Below, piece after piece: positions 56,505 to 64,000 of a DNA stretch of 64,000 nt. The stretch lies in assembly GCA_002102225.1 (NCBI GenBank), contig LQPB01000020.1, forward strand, positions 1-64,000, written 5' to 3'. Below the pieces are notes generated by a model that saw only the letters and a program-made list of their open reading frames with translations, did no database searches and was not told the DNA's origin. The stretch's first letter is position 1. Each line of letters opens with the position of its first letter. This DNA is from Mycobacterium interjectum. Its GTDB lineage: Bacteria; Actinomycetota; Actinomycetes; Mycobacteriales; Mycobacteriaceae. Made by a program: the position numbers and the translations under genes.

Positions 56505-58043
56505 ATGGCGACCGACGACCTCGTGGTCGAAACCACCCACGGCCCGGTCCGGGGTGCCGAAGACCGCGACATCAGGACCTGGAAGGGCATCCGCTACGCC
56601 GCGCCGCCCGTCGGGGAGCTGCGGTTCCGGCGACCCGAGCCCCCGAAGCGTTGGGCGGAGGTCGCCGACGCGACGTCCTACGGCCCGGCCTGCCCGCAAC
56701 CCGCCTTTCCCAACATGCCCCTGGATCTCGGTGCGCCGCAGGGCGAAGACTGCCTGAGCCTGAACGTCTTCGCCCCGGCGGGCGCCGCGCCCGGCGACGC
56801 CAAACCGGTGATGGTGTGGCTGCACGGCGGCGCCTACGTCCTGGGGTCGGCCAGCCAGCCGCTCTACGACGCGCACCGCCTGGTCACAGGCGGTGCTGAT
56901 GTCGGGGTCGTCGTGGTCACGGTCAACTATCGGCTTGGGGCCCTTGGCTTTCTCGACCTGTCGTCGCTGAACGCGCGTCGCTTCGACTCGAACATCGGGC
57001 TGCACGACGTGCTGGCGGCGTTGCGCTGGGTGCGCGACAACATCGCGGCGTTCGGGGGTGATCCCCAGCGGGTCACGCTGTTCGGCGAATCCGCCGGCGC
57101 GGGGATCCTCACGACGCTGCTGGCCACCCCGGCGGCCGCGGGCCTGTTCGCCGGTGCGATCGCCCAAAGCTCCCCGGCCACTTCGGTGTACGACCGCGAG
57201 CGGGCCGAGCGCGTCGCCGTGAGCTTCCTCGACAAGCTCGGGGCCGACCCGGAGACGTTGCCCGATGCCCCGATCGCGGCGATCCTGGCCGCGTCGCAAC
57301 AGGTGTTCGACGAAGTGCCCGTGCGCAATCCGGGCACGCTCGCGTTCGTCCCGATCGTCGACGGCGACCTGCTGCACGACTACCCGGTCAAGGTGGCGCA
57401 GGAGGGTCGCTCGCACCCGGTTCCGTTGATCATCGGCACCAACAAGCATGAGGCGGCGCTGTTCCGGCTGATGCGCTCGCCGCTGATGCCGATCACCCCG
57501 CACGCGATCACGTCGATGTTCACCCAGATCGCCGCCGAACAGCCCGACCTGCAATTGCCCAGCCAGGAGCAGATCGTGTCGGCGTACTCCGGATTGCGGC
57601 GCAAGGCAAGGTTTTTGAGCATCGCGACCGACGTCGGCTTCCGCATGCCGTCGGTGTGGCTGGCCGAGGGGCACAGCAGCGTGGCGCCGGTTTATCTGTA
57701 CCGGTTCGACTACTCGACCCCGTTGCTGAAGCTGCTGCTGGTCAACGCGGCCCACGCCACCGAATTGCCTTACATCTGGGGCAATCTCGGGGCGCCGAAG
57801 GACCCGACCCTGAAGCTCGGCGGCGCCAAGACCGCCAAGGCGGTCTCGAAACGGGTGCGCACCAGGTGGGCCAACTTCGCCACCCACGGCAAACCCGAGG
57901 GCCCGGCCGGTGAGCCGGACTGGACGCCCTACCAGGAGGCCGATCGCGCCTGCCTGCTCATCGGCAAGCGCGACACGATCGTCAACGACGTCGACGCGTC
58001 CATCCGCGCGGCGTGGGGCACCCGGATGGTGAGTTTCCGCTGA
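56505..58043 (+). CDS. Type B carboxylesterase (para-nitrobenzyl esterase-like)
   Basis: The 512-residue protein is a complete type B carboxylesterase with EDCLSLNVFAP (81-91), the oxyanion HGGAY (107-111), the elbow GESAGAG with Ser196 and a late His in AHATELPYIWG. It hydrolyses carboxylic esters. In M. tuberculosis the corresponding position is, as I recall, occupied by two fragments (Rv1104, Rv1105), while this copy is full length. The ATG at 56505 follows GGGAAG. Confidence 0.88.
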   Translation: MATDDLVVETTHGPVRGAEDRDIRTWKGIRYAAPPVGELRFRRPEPPKRWAEVADATSYGPACPQPAFPNMPLDLGAPQGEDCLSLNVFAPAGAAPGDAKPVMVWLHGGAYVLGSASQPLYDAHRLVTGGADVGVVVVTVNYRLGALGFLDLSSLNARRFDSNIGLHDVLAALRWVRDNIAAFGGDPQRVTLFGESAGAGILTTLLATPAAAGLFAGAIAQSSPATSVYDRERAERVAVSFLDKLGADPETLPDAPIAAILAASQQVFDEVPVRNPGTLAFVPIVDGDLLHDYPVKVAQEGRSHPVPLIIGTNKHEAALFRLMRSPLMPITPHAITSMFTQIAAEQPDLQLPSQEQIVSAYSGLRRKARFLSIATDVGFRMPSVWLAEGHSSVAPVYLYRFDYSTPLLKLLLVNAAHATELPYIWGNLGAPKDPTLKLGGAKTAKAVSKRVRTRWANFATHGKPEGPAGEPDWTPYQEADRACLLIGKRDTIVNDVDASIRAAWGTRMVSFR

Positions 58044-58049
58044 GCCGCG

Positions 58050-59198
58050 CTACTCGGCCGCCGGCTGCGTGACGTTCGATTTCGCCTTGCGGCGCCGAAA
58101 CCAATTGCGGCGCATGGGTTCCTCGTCGGGCGGGTCGAGTTCGACGCCTTTGTACACCGCGAGGTAGACGTCGACGGTGGTGACGATGAGAATCATCAGC
58201 ACCGGCCCGATGACGATGCCCCAGGGGCCGAACATGGCGATACCCGAGAACACCGCCAGCAGCATCAGCGCGGGATTCAAGCGCGCGTCGCGGGGAACGA
58301 GGATGGGGCGCAGGAAGTTGTCGATGTTCGTGACCACGATCAGGTGCCACAGGACGACGAAGGCGCCGCCGGCGATGTTGCCGAAGAAGATCATTCCGAT
58401 GCCAAACGGAATCGTCACGATCCCGCCGCCCAGCGGGATGATCGACAACGCGGTCAGCAGCACCGCGAAAATGAAGAAGCCGTGGTGAAAGCCGGCGACG
58501 TAGATGGACGCGGCGCCGGCGACGCCCTGACATAGCGCGATGACGAACTGGCCACTGACGGTGCCGCGCACCATCGCCCCGGCCTTCCTCAGGTAGAGGT
58601 CCGTGACCTCGTCGCCGAGCGGGTTGAGCTGCCCGATCAAGGTGCGCACCCGCTCGCGATTCACCAGCAACGCGACGAACACGTAGAGAAATATGATGGC
58701 CGACGTGACGGCGCCGGCGATGCCGCCGACGGCGCCCTGCAAGAAATGCAGGAGCCATTCCCCCACGTTGCGGCCCACGGTGACGATGGCCTTCCGGAGC
58801 GTCTCGGCGGTTACGGTGGTGTGCGCGAAGGGAACCCGGGCCAGCACGTCGTTGACCGCGTGCAGGGCCCTGTCGCCGAGCCCGCTCAAATCGGTGGTCC
58901 GGACCCACCCGGCGATGCTGTCGACCATGCGCCGGATCTGCACGAACGCCAAGATCACCAGGAGTCCGACCGGCACGATGACGACGGCCAGCGCCGCCAA
59001 CAGCGTGCAGGTCGCCGACAAGCCGGTGCCGAGACGTTTGCTGAACCGATTGAACAACGGTGTGAACAAATGCGCCCCGACCGCGGCCACCACGATGAGC
59101 ACGAAGTAGTTGCGCAAGAAGTAAGCACCGAAGAACAGCGCGAGGAGGGTCAGCACCGCGAGGGCGCGCTTTTGCGTGAGCGTGAATTCGGTGTTCAT
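58050..59198 (-). CDS. AI-2E family transporter-like membrane protein, Rv1101c-like
   Basis: The 382-residue protein has about eight transmembrane helices with the AI-2E/PerM family core: GGGIVTIPFGIGMIFFGN and FLRPILVPRDARLNPALMLLAVFSG. Members are exporters or antiporters of mostly unknown substrates; the autoinducer name does not imply AI-2 here. ATG 59198 is chosen because the homologue has this length and GAGGG lies upstream; a GTG at 59240 is possible. It is convergent with the esterase gene across 6 bases. Confidence 0.87.
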   Translation of the reverse strand: MNTEFTLTQKRALAVLTLLALFFGAYFLRNYFVLIVVAAVGAHLFTPLFNRFSKRLGTGLSATCTLLAALAVVIVPVGLLVILAFVQIRRMVDSIAGWVRTTDLSGLGDRALHAVNDVLARVPFAHTTVTAETLRKAIVTVGRNVGEWLLHFLQGAVGGIAGAVTSAIIFLYVFVALLVNRERVRTLIGQLNPLGDEVTDLYLRKAGAMVRGTVSGQFVIALCQGVAGAASIYVAGFHHGFFIFAVLLTALSIIPLGGGIVTIPFGIGMIFFGNIAGGAFVVLWHLIVVTNIDNFLRPILVPRDARLNPALMLLAVFSGIAMFGPWGIVIGPVLMILIVTTVDVYLAVYKGVELDPPDEEPMRRNWFRRRKAKSNVTQPAAE

Positions 59199-59301
59199 GC
59201 GAACCGGGCCGCCCTCCGCGTCGTCGCTGCTGAGCTGCACCTTAACGCCGGGCGAGGCGTTTCCCGCGCATCCGCGCGGGCGCGCTGCGCGACACGACCC
59301 G

Positions 59302-60390
59302 CTAGTTCGTCCCGCCCGCCGCGGCGGCCTTACTTTTCATCTGGTGGAACAGGTCCACGTAGTAGGGCAGGCATTCGGACATCGCCTTGTCGGTGGTGAA
59401 CAGCGGCTCATAGCCGAGGTCGCGGCGCGCCTTGTCGATCGAGAAGTAGTTGTCCAGATACAGGCGCTCGACGGCCAGCGGCTCGAGCAGCGGCGCCGGT
59501 ATCCCGAACCGGAAATGCATGCGCTGCCAACCGGCCATGGCGGCGCGGACCATCGGCCCGTTGACCCGCACCCGCGGCCAGTTCACCCCGCAGGCCTCCA
59601 CCACCGGCCGGGCGAACTCGAACATGTTGATCGGGTCGGCGTCGTTGATGAAGTACGCCTGACCGGGCGCGGTTCCGCCGGGCACCAGGTGCTGGGCGGC
59701 CAGGATGAATCCGTGAATCAGGTTGTGCACGTAGGAGTTATCGAGCCGGGCCGACTTGCGGCCGATCAGCACCTTGACATGGCCGGCGATCACGCTTTCG
59801 AACAGCCTGCGAAACATCGTCTGGTCGCCGCGGCCCCAGATGCCGCTGGGCCGGATCGCGCACGTCAGCATGTCGCCGACGCCGTTCTGGCTCAGGACGA
59901 ACCGCTCGGCGACCACCTTGGTCTCGGTGTAGAGGTCGTTGAACCGGTCGGTGTAGGGCAGCGTCTCGTCACCGCCGGCGATGTTCTGCCCGCCCATCAC
60001 CACGCTGTTGGACGAGGTGTAGACGAACCGCTTCACCCCGGCAGCCTGCCCGGCATGCACGAGATTCTCGGTGCCACCGACGTTGACGGCGAAGCTGCGC
60101 TGGCGGTATTCATCGCTCACCGACGCGCCGCCCATCAGCTCGATGAGCGCGGCGGTGTGGAATACCGTGTCGATGCCGTCCACCGCCGCCGCGCAGACGC
60201 CCGCGTCGGTGATGTCGCCCTGCAGCACCTCCAGCTTGGGGTGCTCGGGGAGCGGAGAGGGGGCCCGGTCGAACGAACGCACCTGGTATCCGCGGTCGAG
60301 CAAGGTGGTCACCAAGTTGGCGCCGACAAATCCCGAGCCGCCGGTGACCAGCACGCGGCCCAGTTCGGTTGTCAGTGATGCATCACCCAT
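59302..60390 (-). CDS. 3-beta-hydroxysteroid dehydrogenase family protein, Rv1106c-like
   Basis: The 362-residue extended short-chain dehydrogenase has the Rossmann motif VTGGSGFVG (15-23), the YTETK active-site pair Tyr154/Lys158 and NDLYTETKVVAERFVL. Rv1106c oxidises cholesterol and other 3-beta-hydroxysterols to 3-keto-4-ene steroids, though it is not needed for cholesterol growth in every strain. The ATG at 60390 has TATGCT nine bases upstream, so the leader is very short or absent. Confidence 0.91.
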   Translation of the reverse strand: MGDASLTTELGRVLVTGGSGFVGANLVTTLLDRGYQVRSFDRAPSPLPEHPKLEVLQGDITDAGVCAAAVDGIDTVFHTAALIELMGGASVSDEYRQRSFAVNVGGTENLVHAGQAAGVKRFVYTSSNSVVMGGQNIAGGDETLPYTDRFNDLYTETKVVAERFVLSQNGVGDMLTCAIRPSGIWGRGDQTMFRRLFESVIAGHVKVLIGRKSARLDNSYVHNLIHGFILAAQHLVPGGTAPGQAYFINDADPINMFEFARPVVEACGVNWPRVRVNGPMVRAAMAGWQRMHFRFGIPAPLLEPLAVERLYLDNYFSIDKARRDLGYEPLFTTDKAMSECLPYYVDLFHQMKSKAAAAGGTN

Positions 60391-60466
60391 AGTTGGCGAA
60401 GCATAGCCGAGAAAAACTGGAACCTGTTCCAAAGCTCCGGCGCCGGTTTCGCGACACGGCCGGCCC

Positions 60467-60703
60467 TCAGCCCTCTTCCGGTTGGCCCGCCGCGAGCGCG
60501 TCCTCGACCCGCTTGCGGGCCCCAGCTAAGTGCTCCTCGCACCGTTTGGCGAGTTCTTCGCCCCTTTCCCACAGTTTCAGCGACGCATCCAAGTCCAAGC
60601 CGCCCTGTTCGAGCAGCCGCACCACTTCGATCAGCTCGTCCCGGCAGGCTTCGTACCCAAGCCGACTAACGGGCGTAATCGACCGCTCCTCGTCAGCGGC
60701 CAT
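60467..60703 (-). CDS. xseB: Exodeoxyribonuclease VII small subunit
   Basis: The 78-residue helical protein has the XseB pattern [20 protein letters not shown] and [21 protein letters not shown]. With XseA it forms the ssDNA-specific exonuclease VII. Its start overlaps the end of xseA by 11 bases on the same strand. Confidence 0.94.
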   Translation of the reverse strand: MAADEERSITPVSRLGYEACRDELIEVVRLLEQGGLDLDASLKLWERGEELAKRCEEHLAGARKRVEDALAAGQPEEG

Positions 60704-61940
60704 CGGTGCCTCCCTCGCTCACGGCCGCCACGGCGCCGTCGGCCACCCGCACCCGCAGCCGGGTGCCCGGGGGCGCGTCGTCCACCGAGCGCAGCACCGT
60801 CGCGGGCCCGGCATCGGGAACCGCCTGCACCACGGCGTAGCCGCGGGCCAACGTGGCCGCGGGGCCCAGCGTGGCCAGCCGCGCGCCCAGGTGGCCGACG
60901 CGGTCGGTCTCCGCGGCGACCAGCCGCCGGATGTCGCGGCGCACCGCCGAGCGCGCGCGGTGGATTTCGTCGGCCCGCGCACTCAGGGCCGTCAGCGGTT
61001 CGGCCAGCACCGGCCGGCTGCGCAGCTGGGCCAGGTGCCGCTGCTCGCGGGACACCCAGCTGCGCAGCGCCTGGGCGCTGCGCCGACGCAGGTCATCGAG
61101 GAGCCGCTGCTCGGCGGCGGTGTCGGGCACCACCTTCTTGGCGGCGTCGGTGGGGGTGGCGGCGCGCAGGTCGGCGACCAGATCGCACAGCGGGTTGTCC
61201 GGTTCGTGGCCCACCGCGCTGATGACGGGGGTGCGGCACACCGCGATCGCGCGGCACAGCGTCTCGTCGGAGAACGGCAGCAGGTCCTCGACGCTTCCGC
61301 CGCCCCGGGCCAGCACGATCACGTCGACCTCGGGATCGCGGTCGAGTTCACGCAGCGCCTCGACGATCTGCGCGACCGCGTTGGGCCCCTGGACGGCGGT
61401 GTTGCGCACCGCGAAACGCGCCGCGGGCCAGCGGGTGCCCGCCACCGTCGTCACGTCGTGTTCGGCGGCGCTGGCTCGCCCGGTGATCAGCCCGATCATG
61501 TTGGGCAGGAAGGGGATTGGCCGTTTGAGCCGCGGGTCGAACAGGCCCTCGGCATCCAGCAGGCGGCGCAGCCGGTCGATGCGCGCCAGCAGCTCGCCAA
61601 CGCCGACGGCGCGAATCTCGCTGAGCCGCAACGAGAATTTGCCCCGCCCGGTGTAGAACGAGGGCTTGCCGCAGACCACCACCTGGGTGCCCTCGTCGAG
61701 TTTCACCGGCGCGTTGGCCACCAGGGCGCGAGAACACGTCACGGTCAGCGACATGTCCGCGGCCGGATCCCGCAGCACCATGAACACCGTCTTGGCATCG
61801 GGGCGCATCGTGATCTGGGCCAGCTGGCCCTCGACCCAGACGGTGCCCAGCCGGTCGATCCAGCCCGCGACCCGAATCGCCACCGCGCGCACCGGGAAGG
61901 GGTTCTCCGCGGAGTTCGCGCCGGGATTGGTTTGGCTCAC
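60693..61940 (-). CDS. xseA: Exodeoxyribonuclease VII large subunit
   Basis: The 415-residue protein has an N-terminal OB fold (about 20-115, with [10 protein letters not shown]) and the XseA catalytic region: [36 protein letters not shown] and [24 protein letters not shown]. It degrades single-stranded DNA in repair. The GTG at 61940 overlaps the stop of the preceding gene (GTGA), so Rv1109c-like, xseA and xseB form one operon. Confidence 0.95.
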   Translation of the reverse strand: MSQTNPGANSAENPFPVRAVAIRVAGWIDRLGTVWVEGQLAQITMRPDAKTVFMVLRDPAADMSLTVTCSRALVANAPVKLDEGTQVVVCGKPSFYTGRGKFSLRLSEIRAVGVGELLARIDRLRRLLDAEGLFDPRLKRPIPFLPNMIGLITGRASAAEHDVTTVAGTRWPAARFAVRNTAVQGPNAVAQIVEALRELDRDPEVDVIVLARGGGSVEDLLPFSDETLCRAIAVCRTPVISAVGHEPDNPLCDLVADLRAATPTDAAKKVVPDTAAEQRLLDDLRRRSAQALRSWVSREQRHLAQLRSRPVLAEPLTALSARADEIHRARSAVRRDIRRLVAAETDRVGHLGARLATLGPAATLARGYAVVQAVPDAGPATVLRSVDDAPPGTRLRVRVADGAVAAVSEGGTDGR

Positions 61941-62533
61941 TTCGCGTTCGCGCGGGTGATCCTGTTGGCGAGCAGCGTCTGGAACGGGGCGCGGGACTTG
62001 GTGGCCTGCTCGTAGGCCAGCAACGCCTCGAGTTCGTCGACGCTCAGCGATTGCAGCCGGGCCCGCAGCTGGGCCAGCGTCAGGCTCGCGTAATCGAGTT
62101 CGGCCACCACCGCCGGTTCCGGCGCGGCCGTCTTCGCGGCGGCAGCCTTCGATTGCCGGGACGGTTTGACGAGCGCGCTGGCGTCCTCGTGCGCGTCGGC
62201 GACCGAGTACAGAGCAAATCGTCCCTCGGCCCGGCGCTCGCCGTCGCCGCCGTCGGGCGCACCGGCCCCGTCGATCGCGTCATCGGGGAGGTCCTCGTCG
62301 AAGGTCGCCCACTCCGGCTTCTCGTCCTTGGGCGGAAAGATCGACTCCAGCGTGCTGTCGCCCTTGATCACCAGCTCGGCCAGGTTTTGCTGAAACCGCA
62401 TCACCAGGTGAGCCGCGGTGCTGACAACCGTCATGGGATACATCAGGATCGTCTTCGGCAGCTTCATCGTCTCCTCGACGGCGACCGTCGCCGCGCCGAC
62501 TATCAGCCGAACTCCATACGGTGCAGTAGCCAT
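61937..62533 (-). CDS. Rv1109c-like conserved protein, possibly lipid-droplet associated
   Basis: The 198-residue protein has an amphipathic N-terminal part (residues 1-60, including [23 protein letters not shown]), an acidic middle and a C-terminal helical region [25 protein letters not shown] followed by a basic end. I recall this family being linked to lipid-droplet proteins of actinobacteria, but I am not certain. CAGTCT sits 7 bases before the ATG at 62533, a near fit to a leaderless promoter. It is divergent from ispH across 65 bases. Confidence 0.82.
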   Translation of the reverse strand: MATAPYGVRLIVGAATVAVEETMKLPKTILMYPMTVVSTAAHLVMRFQQNLAELVIKGDSTLESIFPPKDEKPEWATFDEDLPDDAIDGAGAPDGGDGERRAEGRFALYSVADAHEDASALVKPSRQSKAAAAKTAAPEPAVVAELDYASLTLAQLRARLQSLSVDELEALLAYEQATKSRAPFQTLLANRITRANAK

Positions 62534-62585
62534 GCGTCCAAGACTGCCTTAACCTGCGGCCAACTCCAAGCCCGCCGCCGGCCGG

Positions 62586-62591
62586 TACCCT
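62586..62591 (+). promoter_or_regulatory. -10 element of leaderless ispH
   Basis: TACCCT fits TANNNT and ends 7 bases before the ATG at 62599. Confidence 0.6.
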
Positions 62592-62598
62592 CAATGTC

Positions 62599-63597
62599 AT
62601 GCCGCCGACTGTCGACATGGGAATTCCCGGTGCAGCCGGCTCGGTAGCCAACAACCCCTCCCGCAGGAGGGTGCTCCTGGCGGAGCCGCGTGGCTACTGC
62701 GCGGGGGTGGACCGGGCCGTCGAGACGGTGGAGCGCGCCCTGGAGAAGCACGGCGCCCCCGTCTACGTGCGCCACGAGATCGTGCACAACCGGCACGTGG
62801 TCGACACCCTGGAAAAGGCCGGGGCCGTGTTCGTCCAGGAGACCGACGAGGTCCCCGAGGGGGCCATCGTGGTGTTCTCCGCGCACGGCGTCGCGCCGAC
62901 CGTGTACGCCGCGGCCGCCGAACGCAACCTGCACACCATCGACGCGACCTGCCCCCTGGTGACCAAGGTGCACAACGAAGCCAGGCGGTTCGCCAGGGAC
63001 GACTACGACATCCTGCTGATCGGGCACGAGGGTCACGAAGAGGTCATCGGGACCGCGGGAGAGGCGCCCGAGCACGTGCAGCTGGTCGACGGGGTCGGCG
63101 CGGTGGCAAACGTGACGGTCCGCGACGAGAACAAGGTGGTCTGGCTGTCGCAGACCACGCTTTCGGTGGACGAGACGATGGAAATCGTCGAGCGGCTGCG
63201 GGAGCGTTTCCCGAGTTTGCAGGATCCGCCCAGCGACGATATTTGCTACGCGACCCAGAACCGGCAGGTCGCGGTCAAGGCGATGGCGCCCGAGTGCGAG
63301 CTGGTGATCGTCGTCGGATCCCGCAACTCGTCGAATTCGGTGCGGCTGGTCGAGGTGGCGCGGGGCGGCGGAGCCGCCGCCGCCTACCTGGTCGACTGGG
63401 CCGACGACATCGACCCGGCGTGGTTGGAGGGCGTCACCACGGTGGGCGTCACGTCCGGCGCGTCGGTCCCCGAGGTGCTGGTGCGGGGTGTGCTGGAGCG
63501 GCTGGCCGAATGCGGTTTCGAGGTGGTGCAGCCGGTGACGACGGCCCAGGAAACCCTGGTTTTCGCGCTGCCCCGCGAGATCCGGTCGGCTCGCTAG
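62599..63597 (+). CDS. ispH: 4-hydroxy-3-methylbut-2-enyl diphosphate reductase IspH
   Basis: The 332-residue iron-sulfur enzyme has the three cluster cysteines Cys34 (PRGYCAGV), Cys118 (DATCPLV) and Cys216 ([10 protein letters not shown]), plus GHEGHEEV and GSRNSSNS. It makes isopentenyl and dimethylallyl diphosphate, the last step of the MEP pathway, feeding prenyl synthases such as the one at 40076. It corresponds to lytB2 (Rv1110). The stop codon overlaps the stop of the convergent gene. Confidence 0.95.
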   Translation: MPPTVDMGIPGAAGSVANNPSRRRVLLAEPRGYCAGVDRAVETVERALEKHGAPVYVRHEIVHNRHVVDTLEKAGAVFVQETDEVPEGAIVVFSAHGVAPTVYAAAAERNLHTIDATCPLVTKVHNEARRFARDDYDILLIGHEGHEEVIGTAGEAPEHVQLVDGVGAVANVTVRDENKVVWLSQTTLSVDETMEIVERLRERFPSLQDPPSDDICYATQNRQVAVKAMAPECELVIVVGSRNSSNSVRLVEVARGGGAAAAYLVDWADDIDPAWLEGVTTVGVTSGASVPEVLVRGVLERLAECGFEVVQPVTTAQETLVFALPREIRSAR

Positions 63598-64000
63598 CCT
63601 TCGTACTCCCATGACTCCGCGGGAAAGCCGCGCGCCGCGCGGCGCCGTCGCGCGGTTCCGGGATCCTCGACCGGGCCCGTATCGCGGTACCGCACCTGTG
63701 AGATCGGGTGGTGTGTCGGGTTGGAGCCGTTCCCGGTGGGGGTGGCGCGGCGCCGACGGGGCTCGTGAGACTCGTACGGGTCATAGCCGTCGAAGCGGCT
63801 GCCGCGAGGAGCCGGGCGTTCGTAAGGCCGCTCGTAGGGGTTGCGGCGGGTGCGCGGCTCGCGACGGGTTTCGCGCGGCTGGCGGACGTCGGCGTCGTCG
63901 TGCGGCCTGGGGCGGCGGCGTGGCCGGGGCGTTGGGTCGGCGGGGTCGAAGTCGCGGGGCGGGGCAGCGCGGCGGCGCCGCGGCCGTTCGTCGCGGGCGG
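63594..64000 (-). CDS. DUF6542-type protein, C-terminal part, Rv1111c-like
   Basis: An open reading on the minus strand enters from the window edge and ends at TAG 63594-63596. The visible 135 residues are an Arg/Pro/Asp-rich, low-complexity tail with repeated [19 protein letters not shown] and RRRR runs, ending [10 protein letters not shown]. This fits the charged C-terminus of the Rv1111c family (DUF6542), whose membrane-bound N-terminal part would lie beyond the window. Its stop overlaps the ispH stop through the palindrome CTAG. Confidence 0.75.
   Translation of the reverse strand, partial: ARDERPRRRRAAPPRDFDPADPTPRPRRRPRPHDDADVRQPRETRREPRTRRNPYERPYERPAPRGSRFDGYDPYESHEPRRRRATPTGNGSNPTHHPISQVRYRDTGPVEDPGTARRRRAARGFPAESWEYEG

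Noticed and set aside
60393-62015. Plus-strand reading of 540 codons opposite xseB and xseA
   Set aside because: Shadow of the xse genes, whose overlapping stops and starts and conserved motifs support the minus strand.

Overview
The window reads as chromosome of a slow-growing Mycobacterium. It is GC-rich, starts with a PE/PPE/ESX gene set, and has mycothiol, mycobacterial fatty-acid and cis-prenyl lipid genes. Its gene order closely follows M. tuberculosis Rv1037c to Rv1111c, as recalled from general knowledge rather than searched. A relative of the M. avium complex is plausible, but the species cannot be fixed from the sequence alone. No insertion sequence, prophage or CRISPR array is visible.

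Layout. (1) 1-2353, minus strand: a PE - PPE - Esx operon matching the ESX-5a duplicate (pe8, ppe15, esxJ), cut by the window edge. (2) 2710-11432: a tRNA with a UAA anticodon, then a block that looks accessory relative to M. tuberculosis. It holds a methyltransferase, a membrane protein, a phytase-like esterase lipoprotein, a cytochrome P450, a dienelactone hydrolase / DUF6295 / DUF427 operon and an extra ammonium transporter with its PII protein. (3) 11835-25078: conserved backbone with the Rv1057 beta-propeller, fadD14, two patatins, lpqV, cysteine dioxygenase with rhodanese, echA9-echA8-Rv1069c and a Bax-inhibitor-like protein. (4) 25216-27331: an inserted ECF41 sigma factor with its oxidoreductase partner and a recognisable ECF41-type promoter. 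(5) 27348-40864: fadA3, a GDSL esterase, lipU, cbs, pra, metB, greA, mca, the DUF255 protein, hemolysin III and the short-chain cis-prenyl synthase. (6) 40941-44069: two membrane proteins and an O-methyltransferase. (7) 44070-63597: coaA, glyA1, desA2, phoH2 with a likely overlapping phoAT, a polysaccharide deacetylase, a class III adenylate cyclase, glpX-fum-Rv1097c, esterases, a 3-beta-HSD, xseAB and ispH. A partial DUF6542 gene closes the window.

Themes. Sulfur and thiol metabolism recurs: cysteine dioxygenase plus rhodanese, cystathionine beta-synthase plus cystathionine gamma-synthase/lyase, and mycothiol S-conjugate amidase. Lipid metabolism recurs too: FadD14, EchA8/9, FadA3, DesA2, several esterases and the steroid-type dehydrogenase. 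Central carbon genes (glpX, fum) form one operon.

Regulation visible in the sequence: about a dozen starts lie 6-8 bases downstream of a TANNNT -10 hexamer, the signature of leaderless mycobacterial mRNAs. Two clear intrinsic terminators are present. Several long imperfect hairpins sit in the gaps between genes.

The most interesting items are the ECF41 module with its promoter, the leaderless ORF overlapping phoH2, and the tRNA with a leucine anticodon but a short variable loop.
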